Counted from the stretch's first letter, positions 1 to 8,864 are shown. The stretch is DNA of 37,496 bases from Desulfuromonadales bacterium (GCA_019429255.1 JAHYIY010000024.1:1-37496), one strand, 5' to 3'. The notes: generated by a model from the letters alone, not told the origin. Program-made: numbers and translations.

Positions 1-43
1 GCCGGAATCAAAATCCGGTGCCTTACCGCTTGGCGACGCCCCA
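1..43 (-). tRNA. tRNA-Gln (anticodon TTG), 3' part outside the window
   Basis: Read on the minus strand from base 43, the sequence gives an acceptor 5' strand TGGGGCG, a D-arm GCCAAGCGGTAAGGC and an anticodon stem CCGGA/TCCGG. The anticodon stem encloses the loop TTTTGAT, so the anticodon is TTG. The variable loop, T-arm and acceptor 3' strand lie beyond base 1. The gene is truncated by the window edge, not necessarily in the genome. Confidence 0.88.
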
Positions 44-117
44 ATGAAGGAAGAACGATTTTCTAGCAAAGATAATTTACAGCGTCAAGGGAAAACCTTT
101 AAACGGCAAAATCAATC

Positions 118-224
118 AGCCACCAAGACACCAAGAACTCCAAGAAGATCAGGTAAACGCTTTTATTGTTTTAACCTCTATCCGTTTTTTTGTCTCTCTT
201 GGTGCCCTTGGAGCCTTGGTGGCT
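118..224. repeat. Imperfect inverted repeat, two arms of about 31 nt
   Basis: The left arm (118-148) is built from CCAAG units: ACCAAGAC, ACCAAGAAC, TCCAAGAAG. The right arm (193-224) is its imperfect reverse complement, with CTTGG units. The arms flank about 44 nt of AT-rich sequence. It lies between the end of the RND permease gene and tRNA-Gln, so it could act as a terminator-like structure for the efflux operon. The internal period of 8-9 nt is more typical of a dispersed repeat element. No gene is supported in 44-243. Confidence 0.6.
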
Positions 225-243
225 AGAAGGTTTTTAGTATGAT

Positions 244-3200
244 TTAAACATTCTTCGTTGACCAGAAACGATTACGCAGGGAATCGGCCAGTGAATAAAG
301 CACCGGCACCACAATCAGGGTCAACAGGGTGGCAAAGGCGAGTCCGAAAATAACCGCAACAGCCATAGGGCCCCACCATTCCGACGATTCTCCACCAATT
401 TCCCAGGCGAAGGCATGAAAATCGAAACTGACCCCGAGAGCCATGGGCAGCAGCCCGAGGATTGTCGTTGCTGCAGTGAGCAATACCGGGCGAAAGCGCA
501 CCATGCCGGCACGCATAATGGCGGCAAAGGTATCCATGCCGCTACGCATCAGCTGATTGGTGTAGTCGATGAGGACGATGGCGTTGTTAACAACAACTCC
601 GGCCAGAGAAATGGCGCCGATCCCGGTCATGATAATGCCAAATGGCTTGGCGGTAATCAGCAGCCCGAGAAAGACCCCGGTCAGCGAAAGAACAACCGTT
701 GTCATGACAATCAACGCCTGCAACAGGGAATTGAACTGGGTCACAAGCACCAGCATGATCAACAGCACCGCACCAATAAAGGCTTTGGATAAAAAGGCGG
801 TGGCCTTGTTCTGTTCCTCCTGCTCACCTGAATAGGCAACCAGGTAGCCGTTGGGCAGGCGCAGGTCAGCAAGACGTTCCTGGATTTCCATCAACACTTC
901 ATTACTGTTGCGCCCGTAGGTCTCAGCCGACAAGGTAGCAACCCGTTTCAAATCGAGATGACGAATCGAACCAAAGCCCACCCCGGTTTCGACATGAGCA
1001 ACGGTCGATAAGGGTATCGGCACCCCGGTTTCGGCGGGAATCAGCAGGTTGTCGATGTCGGCCAGGTGCTGCCGCCGTGACGGCGGAAAACGCGCAACGA
1101 TATCGTATTCATCCTCCCCTTCACGAAAAACCCCCAGTTTGGTACCACTGATGGCCGCCTTGGCCATCTCCGATATTTCCGAGGTTGACAACTGCAGCAG
1201 ACTGGCCTTTTCACGGTCTACGACAATGCGAATTTCCGGTTGCGCCCGTGCCAGGTCATCCTGCAGATCAACCAGGCCGGGTACCGACTCGATTCTGCTA
1301 TGGATCTCCTTGACCAACCCCTCAATCACATCAATATCTTCACCGCTGACCTCAATATTGACCGGTGGTCCGGTGGGAGGGCCTTCTTTTTGCTTTTCTA
1401 CAATAAAATACGCACCCGGAATCGGTAACACCGCCTGACGAATGCGATCCAGCACATCGGTGGCCGGCTCCTTACGGTCATGACGGTCGACAAATTCAAG
1501 GGAGATCTTGCTCAGATTGGAGAGAATGCTGCCACCGCCACCATCAGCGCTGCTGGTGGTACCGACATCGGTGATAACAAACTGGATATCCGGCTCAGCC
1601 AGAGAAATTGCCTCAACAGTGCGGGCCAGCAGATCTGAAGTGTCAAGATTGGTGCCAACCGGTGCCTCAATTTCGATAAAAGCACGGTTAGGTTGCGTAT
1701 CAGGAAACAACTCAACACCGTGATCGAAAATAACATAGAGGGTGGTAATGCCAACCAGCATGATCAGTGCTGCCAATGCTACCAGCAGACGCCGGCGCAG
1801 GGCATATTCGAGCGACCAGGCGTAGACCCTGAGAATGAGCGGCAACTTTTTATCTTCAAGGCGCCGATCCGGGTGAACGGTCATTATGTGGGCACAAATT
1901 GTCGGGTTAATCACCAATGCGACAAACAACGATGCCAGCAAGGTGATCATCAGGGTCTTCGGCAAAAATGCCATAAACTCCCCCATAATACCGGGCCAGA
2001 ACAACAGCGGGAAAAAAGCACAGAGGGTTGTCACCGTAGAACTGATAACCGGCCAGCCGACCTCAGACACGGCAATCTTTGCCGCCTGATCACCGCTGGT
2101 CCCGCCTTGCATGTGACGATAGACATTTTCGACGATAACAATGGCGTTATCAACCAGCATACCGAGGGCAAGAATCAGACTGAACAGCACGACCATATTC
2201 AGGGTGATGTTGAGCAGATAGAGAACCGAAAAGGCAATCAACATGGTAAAAGGGATCGCCAGGGCAACGAAAAAGGAATTGCGAAAACCTAAGAACAAAA
2301 ATAGCACGCTAACGACCAGTATCAGGCCGGTAATAATGTTGTTTTCGAGATCGCGCACCATGTTGCGAATATCGTCGGACTGGTTGAAGGTAACCGCCAA
2401 GTCCACCCCGGGGGGCAGCATGGGTTCGGCATCAGCCAGCAGGGCAAATACCCGGTCAGCGACGTCAATAATATTGGCGCCGGAACGTTTTTTGATGGCA
2501 AGGGTGACACTCTGTTCGCCATTGAGTCGTGAATAACTGCTGCGATCTTCAAATGCGTCAACCACATCAGCGACATCTTTGAAATAGATGATGCGACCGT
2601 CGCGGCGGGTCAGAACCAGATTGTCGATTTCGTTGGGGTCGGTAAATTCGCCGGGGATTCGCAGCAGGTATTTGGCTTCACCGATATCAATACTGCCACC
2701 CGGGATATTGACATTCTCGCGCGCAACCGCGCGGATCACTTCGGCCAGGGAAATCTGATAAGCAAACATGCGGTCAGGGTCAAACTCAACGCGTATTTCA
2801 CGCTCGCGTCCACCACTTAAGACCACTTCGAGAACGCCGGGGATGGTCTGGATCCAGTCCTGGAGTTCCTCGCCGACCTTCTTTAATACTGTTTCGTCGG
2901 CGCTGCCCGCTACCGAGACCATCAGAATAGGAAACTCCGACAGGTTGATCTCCTGCACTATCGGATCGTTTTCCAGATTGCGCGGCAGATCCCCTTTGGC
3001 CTGGTCGACCTTATCACGCACCCATTGCATGGCCAGGTCGATATCCACATCGGGGATAAATTCGATGATGATCATCGATGATCCTTCGGCACTGACCGAA
3101 CGGATCTTTTCAACGTCTTTTAGTCCTTTCAGTTTGCGCTCAATTGGATGGGTGATCAGGCTTTCGATATCTACCGGTGCTACCCCTTCATAGGGGGTCA

Positions 3201-3342
3201 CGACCAGCACATAGGGTACGGTGACATCAGGGGTCGATTCACGCGGCAGGATTAGATAGCTGTACATGCCGGCAATGATAATAATCAGCATCAACGAAAA
3301 AACCGTGCTGCGCCGCTCAACTGCGGCATCGGTGATCAGCAT
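244..3342 (-). CDS. RND-family efflux permease (AcrB/HAE-type)
   Basis: This 1032-residue inner-membrane proton antiporter is the normal length for the HAE/AcrB family. It would export a hydrophobic or amphiphilic substrate through the adaptor and TolC-like channel encoded just upstream. An N-terminal transmembrane segment (about 13-32) precedes a large periplasmic loop; a membrane block starts near 335, a second periplasmic loop lies in the middle, and a final membrane block ends the protein. The TM4 proton-relay region reads GMLVDNAIVIVEN (D398-N399), whereas AcrB has two adjacent aspartates, so one relay acid is replaced. The ATG overlaps the adaptor stop codon (TAATG), so translation is coupled. 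The substrate cannot be read from sequence. It is the last gene of the tetR operon. Confidence 0.93.
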   Translation of the reverse strand: MLITDAAVERRSTVFSLMLIIIIAGMYSYLILPRESTPDVTVPYVLVVTPYEGVAPVDIESLITHPIERKLKGLKDVEKIRSVSAEGSSMIIIEFIPDVDIDLAMQWVRDKVDQAKGDLPRNLENDPIVQEINLSEFPILMVSVAGSADETVLKKVGEELQDWIQTIPGVLEVVLSGGREREIRVEFDPDRMFAYQISLAEVIRAVARENVNIPGGSIDIGEAKYLLRIPGEFTDPNEIDNLVLTRRDGRIIYFKDVADVVDAFEDRSSYSRLNGEQSVTLAIKKRSGANIIDVADRVFALLADAEPMLPPGVDLAVTFNQSDDIRNMVRDLENNIITGLILVVSVLFLFLGFRNSFFVALAIPFTMLIAFSVLYLLNITLNMVVLFSLILALGMLVDNAIVIVENVYRHMQGGTSGDQAAKIAVSEVGWPVISSTVTTLCAFFPLLFWPGIMGEFMAFLPKTLMITLLASLFVALVINPTICAHIMTVHPDRRLEDKKLPLILRVYAWSLEYALRRRLLVALAALIMLVGITTLYVIFDHGVELFPDTQPNRAFIEIEAPVGTNLDTSDLLARTVEAISLAEPDIQFVITDVGTTSSADGGGGSILSNLSKISLEFVDRHDRKEPATDVLDRIRQAVLPIPGAYFIVEKQKEGPPTGPPVNIEVSGEDIDVIEGLVKEIHSRIESVPGLVDLQDDLARAQPEIRIVVDREKASLLQLSTSEISEMAKAAISGTKLGVFREGEDEYDIVARFPPSRRQHLADIDNLLIPAETGVPIPLSTVAHVETGVGFGSIRHLDLKRVATLSAETYGRNSNEVLMEIQERLADLRLPNGYLVAYSGEQEEQNKATAFLSKAFIGAVLLIMLVLVTQFNSLLQALIVMTTVVLSLTGVFLGLLITAKPFGIIMTGIGAISLAGVVVNNAIVLIDYTNQLMRSGMDTFAAIMRAGMVRFRPVLLTAATTILGLLPMALGVSFDFHAFAWEIGGESSEWWGPMAVAVIFGLAFATLLTLIVVPVLYSLADSLRNRFWSTKNV

Positions 3343-4397
3343 TACCGTGCCTCTTCTACGTTGACGGCGACGCCATCAATCAATAACTGCTGTCCTTTGA
3401 TCACCAGATGCTGTCCAACCTCAAGGCCACTGCGCACTACCAGCTGCTGACCGACCGATCTGCCGGTTATGACTTCAACCTCACGCGCATAACCATCTTC
3501 AACAATATAAGCGACCTTGATATTACGCCGATCCAGTACCGAGAACATTGGTACAACCAAGGCCTGCTGATGCTCCTGACGGACAAAGGTGGCACGGGCA
3601 ATCATCCCCGGCCGCAATTTAGCGCCTGGCTGCGCAATCAGCATTCTGGTGTGATAAGTACGTGAGGTTTCATCAGCGACAAAGGCAATATGCTCGATCA
3701 CTGCCGTTAGTGGTTCAGCCTGATCGCCATGAATAATTGCCGGGGTAATAGTCACCTGTTGACCAGGGTGCAAAAAAATCACATCTTTTTCCGGAACATC
3801 GGCAATAACCTCCAACTGCTCAACCGACACCAGTCGCAAGAGCGGTTTACCGATATCAACATATTCACCAGCATCCACCAGACGGCGGTCAATCACGCCG
3901 CTAATGGGTGCGCGCAAAGTTGTTTTTTTTAACTGAATCCGCGCCTGTTCCAACAGTGTTTGTGCCGCTGTCAGCCCATTATTGACATCGTCCAGCTCCT
4001 GCTTACTGATCAGTCCTTCCGCTGCCAAACGCTGAAGCCGATCTCGACGTGTGGTCAACACTGCAACATTTCGGGTTTCACGTTCCAACTGGGCACGTAC
4101 CACAGCAGAGTCTATTTCTATCAGTGCCTGACCCTGTACGACACTCATGCCCTCACGCACCGGGGTTTTTACTACCGTGCCGGCAATTTCAGCTGAGAGG
4201 ATCAGATCGTCATGCGCCTGTACCCGTGCCGGCAGGGTAAAGGTTTCGGTCAGATCAACGGGAACCAGGGATTGGGTAACGACATTGACCCGCCGAGCGT
4301 GGTCGGCAACGCCTGCCGCCGGTGGTGCGGAATCACAGCCACTGATGAGCAACAGAGCAAAAGGCAGCAACAGGCTGCAGATAGATAATCTCCTCAT
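3342..4397 (-). CDS. RND periplasmic adaptor (membrane fusion) lipoprotein
   Basis: This protein of about 351 residues links the RND permease to the outer-membrane channel. I chose the ATG at 4397 over a TTG two codons earlier because it gives a clean lipoprotein signal, a hydrophobic run followed by LISGC with the lipidated Cys at residue 21. The residue after Cys is Asp, which in enterobacteria is the Lol-avoidance signal for inner-membrane retention, as expected for an adaptor. The body shows the family order: a lipoyl/barrel-sandwich half, a coiled-coil hairpin rich in Leu/Gln/Arg (about 105-160), a second lipoyl half (LRAPISGVIDRR), a beta-barrel and a membrane-proximal domain. It starts 9 nt after the TolC-like stop codon. 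Confidence 0.9.
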   Translation of the reverse strand: MRRLSICSLLLPFALLLISGCDSAPPAAGVADHARRVNVVTQSLVPVDLTETFTLPARVQAHDDLILSAEIAGTVVKTPVREGMSVVQGQALIEIDSAVVRAQLERETRNVAVLTTRRDRLQRLAAEGLISKQELDDVNNGLTAAQTLLEQARIQLKKTTLRAPISGVIDRRLVDAGEYVDIGKPLLRLVSVEQLEVIADVPEKDVIFLHPGQQVTITPAIIHGDQAEPLTAVIEHIAFVADETSRTYHTRMLIAQPGAKLRPGMIARATFVRQEHQQALVVPMFSVLDRRNIKVAYIVEDGYAREVEVITGRSVGQQLVVRSGLEVGQHLVIKGQQLLIDGVAVNVEEAR

Positions 4398-4406
4398 AAT
4401 CAACGC

Positions 4407-5918
4407 TTAAAAGCCCTCCCCGTCGGCAGCCGGATAAATCTGGTAACGGTCAAATATTTCACCCACCACAAACGCCAGGTTGGCGTAGGCCAGATGGTGA
4501 GCGGTAAACGCCTGCAAGCGCGTAATCCGGGCACTAATCATATTGTCCTGAAAAGCTACCAACCGATGGGTATCGGAAAGCCCTTCATCAAGACGGCGCT
4601 GCTCCTGCTCAAGGGCAATAGTTGCCAGTCGCTCAAACTCTGCGCTGATGGCCTGCTGTTCCTGCGTGTGGTTCAGTTCCACGATCCTTTCACGAATCTG
4701 TGTCTGGGTGTCCATATCCAGGTCGCTAAGCTGGTAGCGCTGCTGCTGGACAGACATCTGGGACTGACGCTGACGAGATTGGGCGGCGCGGTTGCCCAAA
4801 GGGACGGAAAATTCCAGAGCAACGCCCCACTGATAACCGTCAGCGCTGCTCATGCCGGCAAACGAATCCTCCCAGTTGCCACGGTAAGGGGTATCGGCCT
4901 GCTGACGTCCGGCCAAACCGTTAAGGCCGGCCTGCAAGCGCAGATCAAGTTGCGGTTTAAGCTGCTGGTTAAAAAAATCAAGCTGCCGTTGCCGGCTGGC
5001 CAGCGATAATTGCGCAATCTGTCGATCCAGACGCTTTACCCGTGCGGTTTCCAGCAGTATCTCATACTGATCGGAAAATGCAGAAGGTTCAGGTTCATCT
5101 GCAAAAAGCGGTGTGGGGTTAAAGCCCGCCGGCAGCTGTCCGTCCAATTGACGATTTAACTGTTCAAAGAGCAAGTCGTGCTGTTGCCGCGCCTGGGCCA
5201 GCAGCAAACGGCGTTCCGCCAGGGTCGCCTCGGCACCCTGGATTTCAGTAATGGCGACCAGTCCCTCTTCAAAGCGGCGGTGATTAACATCAAGCAGGCC
5301 CTCGGCCAATACCAACGCCTCGTTACGCAAGGCCATAATCTGGTATTGCAAAGCCAGTTGGCGCAGGGCGTATTCAAGCTGCAGCGCTAATTGCTGAGCA
5401 TGGAGTAAAAATCCCAGTTCTGTCTGTTGCAGTTGATAGCCGGCGCGATCGATCGCCGTTTGATTAGCGATCTGACCATAGTTGCGCAGTAACGGCTGGT
5501 TCAATTCAATGACAAAGGCACTGCGATAGCGCGGATCAAGGGTGCTGGAGGCATCAAAGCCGCTGAATCGCTCGGTCAACAGACGAGCTGACGCTGTCAT
5601 GCCGCTACTGAAGCGTTGGCGCAAACCGATGGTCCCCTGGTACTGGCGGGTCGTCATTCGGCCACTGAACTGATCAGTGACAAAAGGAGCTTTTTGTTGC
5701 TCATAACCGACCAGGGTAAAGGCCTCGGGATCAAATGCTGCTTGTTCAATCACAATCGCCTGTTGTGCCTTGTCAATCTCTACCTGGTCGATCTGCAGTT
5801 GGGTATTGGTGCGCAACCCCAGGATAATCAGCTCATTGAGAGACGAAGGTGCTGACCGGGACAGCTGTGGACAGGCGAGTCCGACAAGGATCAATACACA
5901 CGCAAGCAGATAGCTCAT
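4407..5918 (-). CDS. TolC-like outer-membrane efflux channel
   Basis: This 503-residue outer-membrane efflux protein would be the exit duct of the tripartite pump. A signal peptide is visible (residues 1 to about 23, hydrophobic core LLACVLILVGLAC). The mature part is rich in Gln, Leu, Arg and Ala with long helical stretches, for example around LALQLEYALRQLALQYQ and REQRRLDEG-like segments, as in the two helical-barrel repeats of the OEP family. The length is usual for the family. The ATG overlaps the tetR stop codon (ATGA), which shows the order tetR, channel, adaptor, permease in one transcript. Confidence 0.88.
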   Translation of the reverse strand: MSYLLACVLILVGLACPQLSRSAPSSLNELIILGLRTNTQLQIDQVEIDKAQQAIVIEQAAFDPEAFTLVGYEQQKAPFVTDQFSGRMTTRQYQGTIGLRQRFSSGMTASARLLTERFSGFDASSTLDPRYRSAFVIELNQPLLRNYGQIANQTAIDRAGYQLQQTELGFLLHAQQLALQLEYALRQLALQYQIMALRNEALVLAEGLLDVNHRRFEEGLVAITEIQGAEATLAERRLLLAQARQQHDLLFEQLNRQLDGQLPAGFNPTPLFADEPEPSAFSDQYEILLETARVKRLDRQIAQLSLASRQRQLDFFNQQLKPQLDLRLQAGLNGLAGRQQADTPYRGNWEDSFAGMSSADGYQWGVALEFSVPLGNRAAQSRQRQSQMSVQQQRYQLSDLDMDTQTQIRERIVELNHTQEQQAISAEFERLATIALEQEQRRLDEGLSDTHRLVAFQDNMISARITRLQAFTAHHLAYANLAFVVGEIFDRYQIYPAADGEGF

Positions 5919-6514
5919 GAGATGATCCCATGGCAGACTTGATGAAAAAGGGTTCTCATGCTCTTTTCAACCTCTTCTAACGAATCAAAATAGCCACTGT
6001 ACCAGCCGGCCAACAGGCCGACGTAGAGGGAGAAAAAATGCCCGGACAGGGTGAAATGGTCCTGGTTCGGGGCAATCTCCCCGCGCTCTTCTGCTACACA
6101 AAAAACCCCCTCAAGGATGTCAAAATAGCGTTGGTTATGTTCCCGGGCTTTGTCGGTTGGTTCTTTAGGAAACAACATCTCTCGCAGCAACAAGCGCCCA
6201 AACTCACGATTTTCTGTGATAAAAACAAACTTGATCATAAAAAATGCAATCAGATATTCGACAAAAGAAATCTCCTTTGAATGCTGTTCCTTGAATTGGT
6301 TGAATGCTATGACCAACCGGTCATCACAGTACTGCAGGAAGATATCATCCTTGGCGGGAAAGTAGCCGTAGATTGTCGCCTTGCCGACCCCGGCAGCGTG
6401 GGCGATATCTTCCATACTGGTGGCATCAAACCCTTTGCAACTGAACAGCTCGACCGCAGCTTCCTCAATCGCGCGCCGGGTTTGCTGTTTTTTTTGTGCC
6501 CTGACACCACTCAT
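5915..6514 (-). CDS. TetR-family transcriptional regulator of the efflux operon
   Basis: This 199-residue repressor is the first gene of the efflux operon. I placed the start at the ATG at 6514, which has GGAG six bases upstream, rather than the GTG four codons earlier. The N-terminal helix-turn-helix spans about residues 14-60 and carries the family pattern (TSMEDIAHAAGVGKATIYG then YFPAKDDIF). The C-terminal ligand-binding half is variable and gives no hint of the inducer. A 28-bp palindrome sits between the -35 and -10 boxes just upstream, so autorepression of the whole operon is likely. The gene overlaps the tolC-like gene by ATGA. Confidence 0.92.
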   Translation of the reverse strand: MSGVRAQKKQQTRRAIEEAAVELFSCKGFDATSMEDIAHAAGVGKATIYGYFPAKDDIFLQYCDDRLVIAFNQFKEQHSKEISFVEYLIAFFMIKFVFITENREFGRLLLREMLFPKEPTDKAREHNQRYFDILEGVFCVAEERGEIAPNQDHFTLSGHFFSLYVGLLAGWYSGYFDSLEEVEKSMRTLFHQVCHGIIS

Positions 6515-6549
6515 GTTCAACTCCACAAAAAGAATCTCGAATGCAGTCG

Positions 6550-6577
6550 AGTTTACCTGAAAATGGTTTCAGGTCAA
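6550..6577 (-). promoter_or_regulatory. Predicted sigma-70 promoter of the tetR-efflux operon
   Basis: On the minus strand a -35 box TTGACC (6572-6577) and a -10-like box TAAACT (6550-6555) are separated by 16 bases. The -10 lies about 36 bases upstream of the chosen tetR ATG. The -10 is a weak match, but the position and the coinciding palindrome support it. Confidence 0.55.
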
Positions 6578-6578
6578 C
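6551..6578. promoter_or_regulatory. TetR-type operator palindrome
   Basis: The arms GTTTACCTGAAA and TTTCAGGTCAAC flank the spacer ATGG. The inner eight bases of each arm are perfectly complementary and 11 of 12 pair overall. The site fills the spacer of the predicted tetR promoter and lies in the divergent region with the PilZ gene. This is the classic position for an autorepressing TetR operator. It might also affect the PilZ gene, whose start is 89 bases away. Confidence 0.72.
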
Positions 6579-6666
6579 AAAAGAGCCAAGACATAAGAGG
6601 ATAATTGTGGCATAGTGCGCGCAAGTAAAATGAAAAGCGCCAACAACCTGCAGAGAGTTTAAATCA

Positions 6667-7026
6667 ATGAATGATATAAATGAACGTCCGGTCGCTGATC
6701 TGCGCCGTAACCTACGTGCCCCACTGATTATTCAAAAAGTCCATCTGCATGGCGAACGATCGACTATTTTTGGTTACAGCAAGAACGTCAGCCGTAGCGG
6801 TATGTATATTTCAACCACCAACCCTATCGAAGCGGGTCAACAGGTTGAGTTGGAATTTCAGCTGCCGCCCCCCCTCCGGGGGACTGTTCGCTGTTTGTGT
6901 GAAGTCGTCTGGAAGCGCCCCTTTGGTAGCCATCTTCCTTTTGAAGCAGGTATGGGAATGAAGTTTGTCGATTTGCCGGTAGAAATTTCTGAGCAGCTGG
7001 ATGACTGGGTTCGCAGCCAGAGCTAG
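6667..7026 (+). CDS. PilZ-domain protein (c-di-GMP receptor)
   Basis: This 119-residue protein is a single PilZ domain. Both c-di-GMP contact motifs are visible: RxxxR at R13-R17 (RRNLR) and NxSxxG at N40-G45 (NVSRSG). It would bind cyclic di-GMP and act through a protein partner; the output is not evident because there is no second domain. It is divergent from tetR and alone on the plus strand. The ribosome-binding site is weak (AGAGAG about nine bases upstream). The window also encodes a diguanylate cyclase at 36028-37059, but 29 kb separate the two and no link is shown. Confidence 0.9.
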   Translation: MNDINERPVADLRRNLRAPLIIQKVHLHGERSTIFGYSKNVSRSGMYISTTNPIEAGQQVELEFQLPPPLRGTVRCLCEVVWKRPFGSHLPFEAGMGMKFVDLPVEISEQLDDWVRSQS

Positions 7027-7169
7027 GACCCCAACGCTGATTAGCTATGGCTAGGCAGCGTTCGTCATGCCTTGTTGACCCGCCAAAATCCAGCGCAATC
7101 TTTGCGACATGTTATGAGTTACTGGGTCCTGGTACCCTGTACCCCGCTATAAACAGACTGCTGTTTGCT

Positions 7170-7217
7170 ATACCAAAGTGCCCCGTTAACCTGATAGTTA
7201 ACGGGGCGCTTTGGTAT
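7170..7217. repeat. Long hairpin with 21-nt arms and a 6-nt loop
   Basis: The arms 7170-7190 and 7197-7217 are complementary at 20 of 21 positions, the exception being a possible G-U pair, with loop CTGATA. No T-run follows on either strand, so it is not a standard intrinsic terminator. It lies between two convergent genes and may still stop or stabilise transcripts. It ends three bases before the left target duplication of the adjacent MITE. Confidence 0.75.
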
Positions 7218-7228
7218 GAATAAGTAAA

Positions 7229-7435
7229 TTTGGTTATCCACATGGCTCCAGCTATAACGGTTAGAAGATCGGGACCGATGCGACCTGCTAATAATCTGGA
7301 TCCTGCGACTTCGCGCAGGATGACAAAGAAGCACGTTGATGGAAAAGAACCGGGCGTCATTCTGCGCGTAGCGAAGCGAAGTCGCAGAATCTATATCCTG
7401 TTTTCTGCTTTACTGGAGTCAAATAGATAACCAGA
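7229..7435. mobile_element. MITE-like element, copy 1 (207 bp, 8-bp target duplication)
   Basis: This non-coding element has imperfect terminal inverted repeats. The left end TTTGGTTATC matches the reverse complement of the right end, and 18 of 23 terminal positions agree by hand count. It is bracketed by a perfect direct duplication TAAGTAAA (7221-7228 and 7436-7443). Two internal stem-loops are visible: ATCCTGCG/CGCAGGAT (7300-7321) and ATTCTGCG/CGCAGAAT (7359-7390). A second copy at 35463-35668 differs at about twenty positions. It contains no transposase, so a full-length element elsewhere in the genome would have to mobilise it. It sits 17 bases past the gltX stop codon. Confidence 0.85.
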
Positions 7436-7460
7436 TAAGTAAAAAATGTCGCCAGTTTAA

Positions 7461-8864
7461 TCAACAGTTATTGATCAGCGCAATGGCCCGCTCAAGCCTT
7501 TTTACTGCGCGTTCCTTACCGATAATCTGCAGAATGTCGTAGATGCCCGGACTGGCCGTACCGCCGGTCAGCACAACCCGCAGGGGCTGACCAATCTTAC
7601 CAAACTTCAGGCCGGTGATTTCCATCACCTTGGCGAAGGCTTTTTCGATTGTGTCATGGTCAAAATCACGTTGTTGCGCCAGCACCTCCCGTACAGTCAT
7701 CAGCATGCTTTGGTGTTCTGCAGTAATAAATTTAGCTTGTGCCGCTTCATCAAAAAGCACTTCATCCCGATAGTAAAAAGCTGCTCCTGCAGCCATTTCG
7801 ACCAGGGTGGCAGAACGTTCCTGCAGACTTTTAACGACTTCAACCAGCTCAGGTCCGCCGTCAACACTAACCTCCGCCGCCGCCAGAAACGGCAGCAACA
7901 GGTCAGCCAGACGGTCAGGATCGCCGGTTTTGATGTAATGACTGTTAAGCCACAGCAGTTTTTCCGGATTGAACACACCAGCGGAGCGCCCTACCCCTTC
8001 CAAACTGAATTTTTCAATCAGATCGGTCATGCTGAAGATCTCTTCATCCCCCAGTGACCAGCCCAGGCGCACCAGGTAGTTGACCAGCGCTTCCGGTAGA
8101 TAGCCAAGCTCTTTATAAGCCATGACCGAGGTAGCGCCGTGGCGCTTGGATAAACGCTTTTTGTCAGAACCGAGAATCATTGGTACATGGGCAAACAGTG
8201 GCACCTGATAGCCTAACGCCTGATACAGCAGGATCTGTCGCGGTGTGTTATTGAGGTGATCATCGCCACGAATCACCAGGGTGATGCCCATTTCCGCATC
8301 ATCAACAACCACGACAAAATTGTAGGTGGGAGTACCGTCACTGCGCTGAATGATCAGGTCGTCCAGTTCTTCGTGGCGAAACGTTACTGCCCCTTTGATC
8401 TGATCAGCAACAACCGTTTCACCTTCAGGATTCGGCAATTTAAAACGGATGACATGGGGGGCATCAGGATGATCGATCCGTTTACGGCAGGTGCCGTCAT
8501 ACTTGGGTTTGCGCCCTTGTTCCATGGCCAGTTGGCGCTTGGCATCAAGTTCTTCCGGGGTACAATAACAACGGTAAGCCTTACCTTCGTTAAGCAACTG
8601 CATGACTTTTTGCTGATAAAGGCCAAAACGCTCCGTCTGATAATAGGGGCCTTCATCACAGCGCAAACCGAGCCATTCCATGGCATCGAGAATCGCCTGC
8701 ACCGATTCTTCGGTTGAACGCGCAAGATCGGTATCTTCAATTCTCAAGACAAAAGTGCCCTGCTCTTTTTTAGCCAGCAGATAATTGAACAAGGCGGTTC
8801 TGGCACCGCCGATATGCAGGTATCCCGTTGGACTGGGAGCAAAACGAACACGCAATTCAGACAT
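7461..8864 (-). CDS. gltX: Glutamyl-tRNA synthetase
   Basis: This 467-residue class I aminoacyl-tRNA synthetase charges tRNA-Glu in the cytoplasm. The HIGH-type motif is at residues 17-20 (HIGG in [20 protein letters not shown]) and the KMSKS-type motif is KRLSKRHG near 236-243. The insert RCYCTPEEL (98-106) is typical of bacterial GltX. I chose the ATG at 8864, preceded by AAGGAG, because the 33 codons before it translate a repeat element and are unlike the family N-terminus. The leader (8891-8946) carries a repeat also found upstream of oleA. The 3' end abuts a MITE-like element. Confidence 0.97.
   Translation of the reverse strand: MSELRVRFAPSPTGYLHIGGARTALFNYLLAKKEQGTFVLRIEDTDLARSTEESVQAILDAMEWLGLRCDEGPYYQTERFGLYQQKVMQLLNEGKAYRCYCTPEELDAKRQLAMEQGRKPKYDGTCRKRIDHPDAPHVIRFKLPNPEGETVVADQIKGAVTFRHEELDDLIIQRSDGTPTYNFVVVVDDAEMGITLVIRGDDHLNNTPRQILLYQALGYQVPLFAHVPMILGSDKKRLSKRHGATSVMAYKELGYLPEALVNYLVRLGWSLGDEEIFSMTDLIEKFSLEGVGRSAGVFNPEKLLWLNSHYIKTGDPDRLADLLLPFLAAAEVSVDGGPELVEVVKSLQERSATLVEMAAGAAFYYRDEVLFDEAAQAKFITAEHQSMLMTVREVLAQQRDFDHDTIEKAFAKVMEITGLKFGKIGQPLRVVLTGGTASPGIYDILQIIGKERAVKRLERAIALINNC

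Larger units (their letters stand above)
7027..7460. other. Convergent intergenic region between the PilZ gene and gltX
   Basis: There are 434 bases without a credible gene. The region holds a 21-bp-stem hairpin (7170-7217) and a MITE-like element (7229-7435) with its 8-bp flanking duplication. The short ORFs that cross it run through these repeats and have no coding signature. Confidence 0.7.

Noticed and set aside
44-226. Small plus-strand ORF of 60 codons after tRNA-Gln
   Set aside because: Most of it is the CCAAG inverted repeat and low-complexity sequence, and there is no ribosome-binding site.
7112-7360. Minus-strand ORF across the long hairpin and MITE copy 1
   Set aside because: It is explained by repeat sequence and shows no coding features. 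The similar frame in MITE copy 2 is not conserved as protein.
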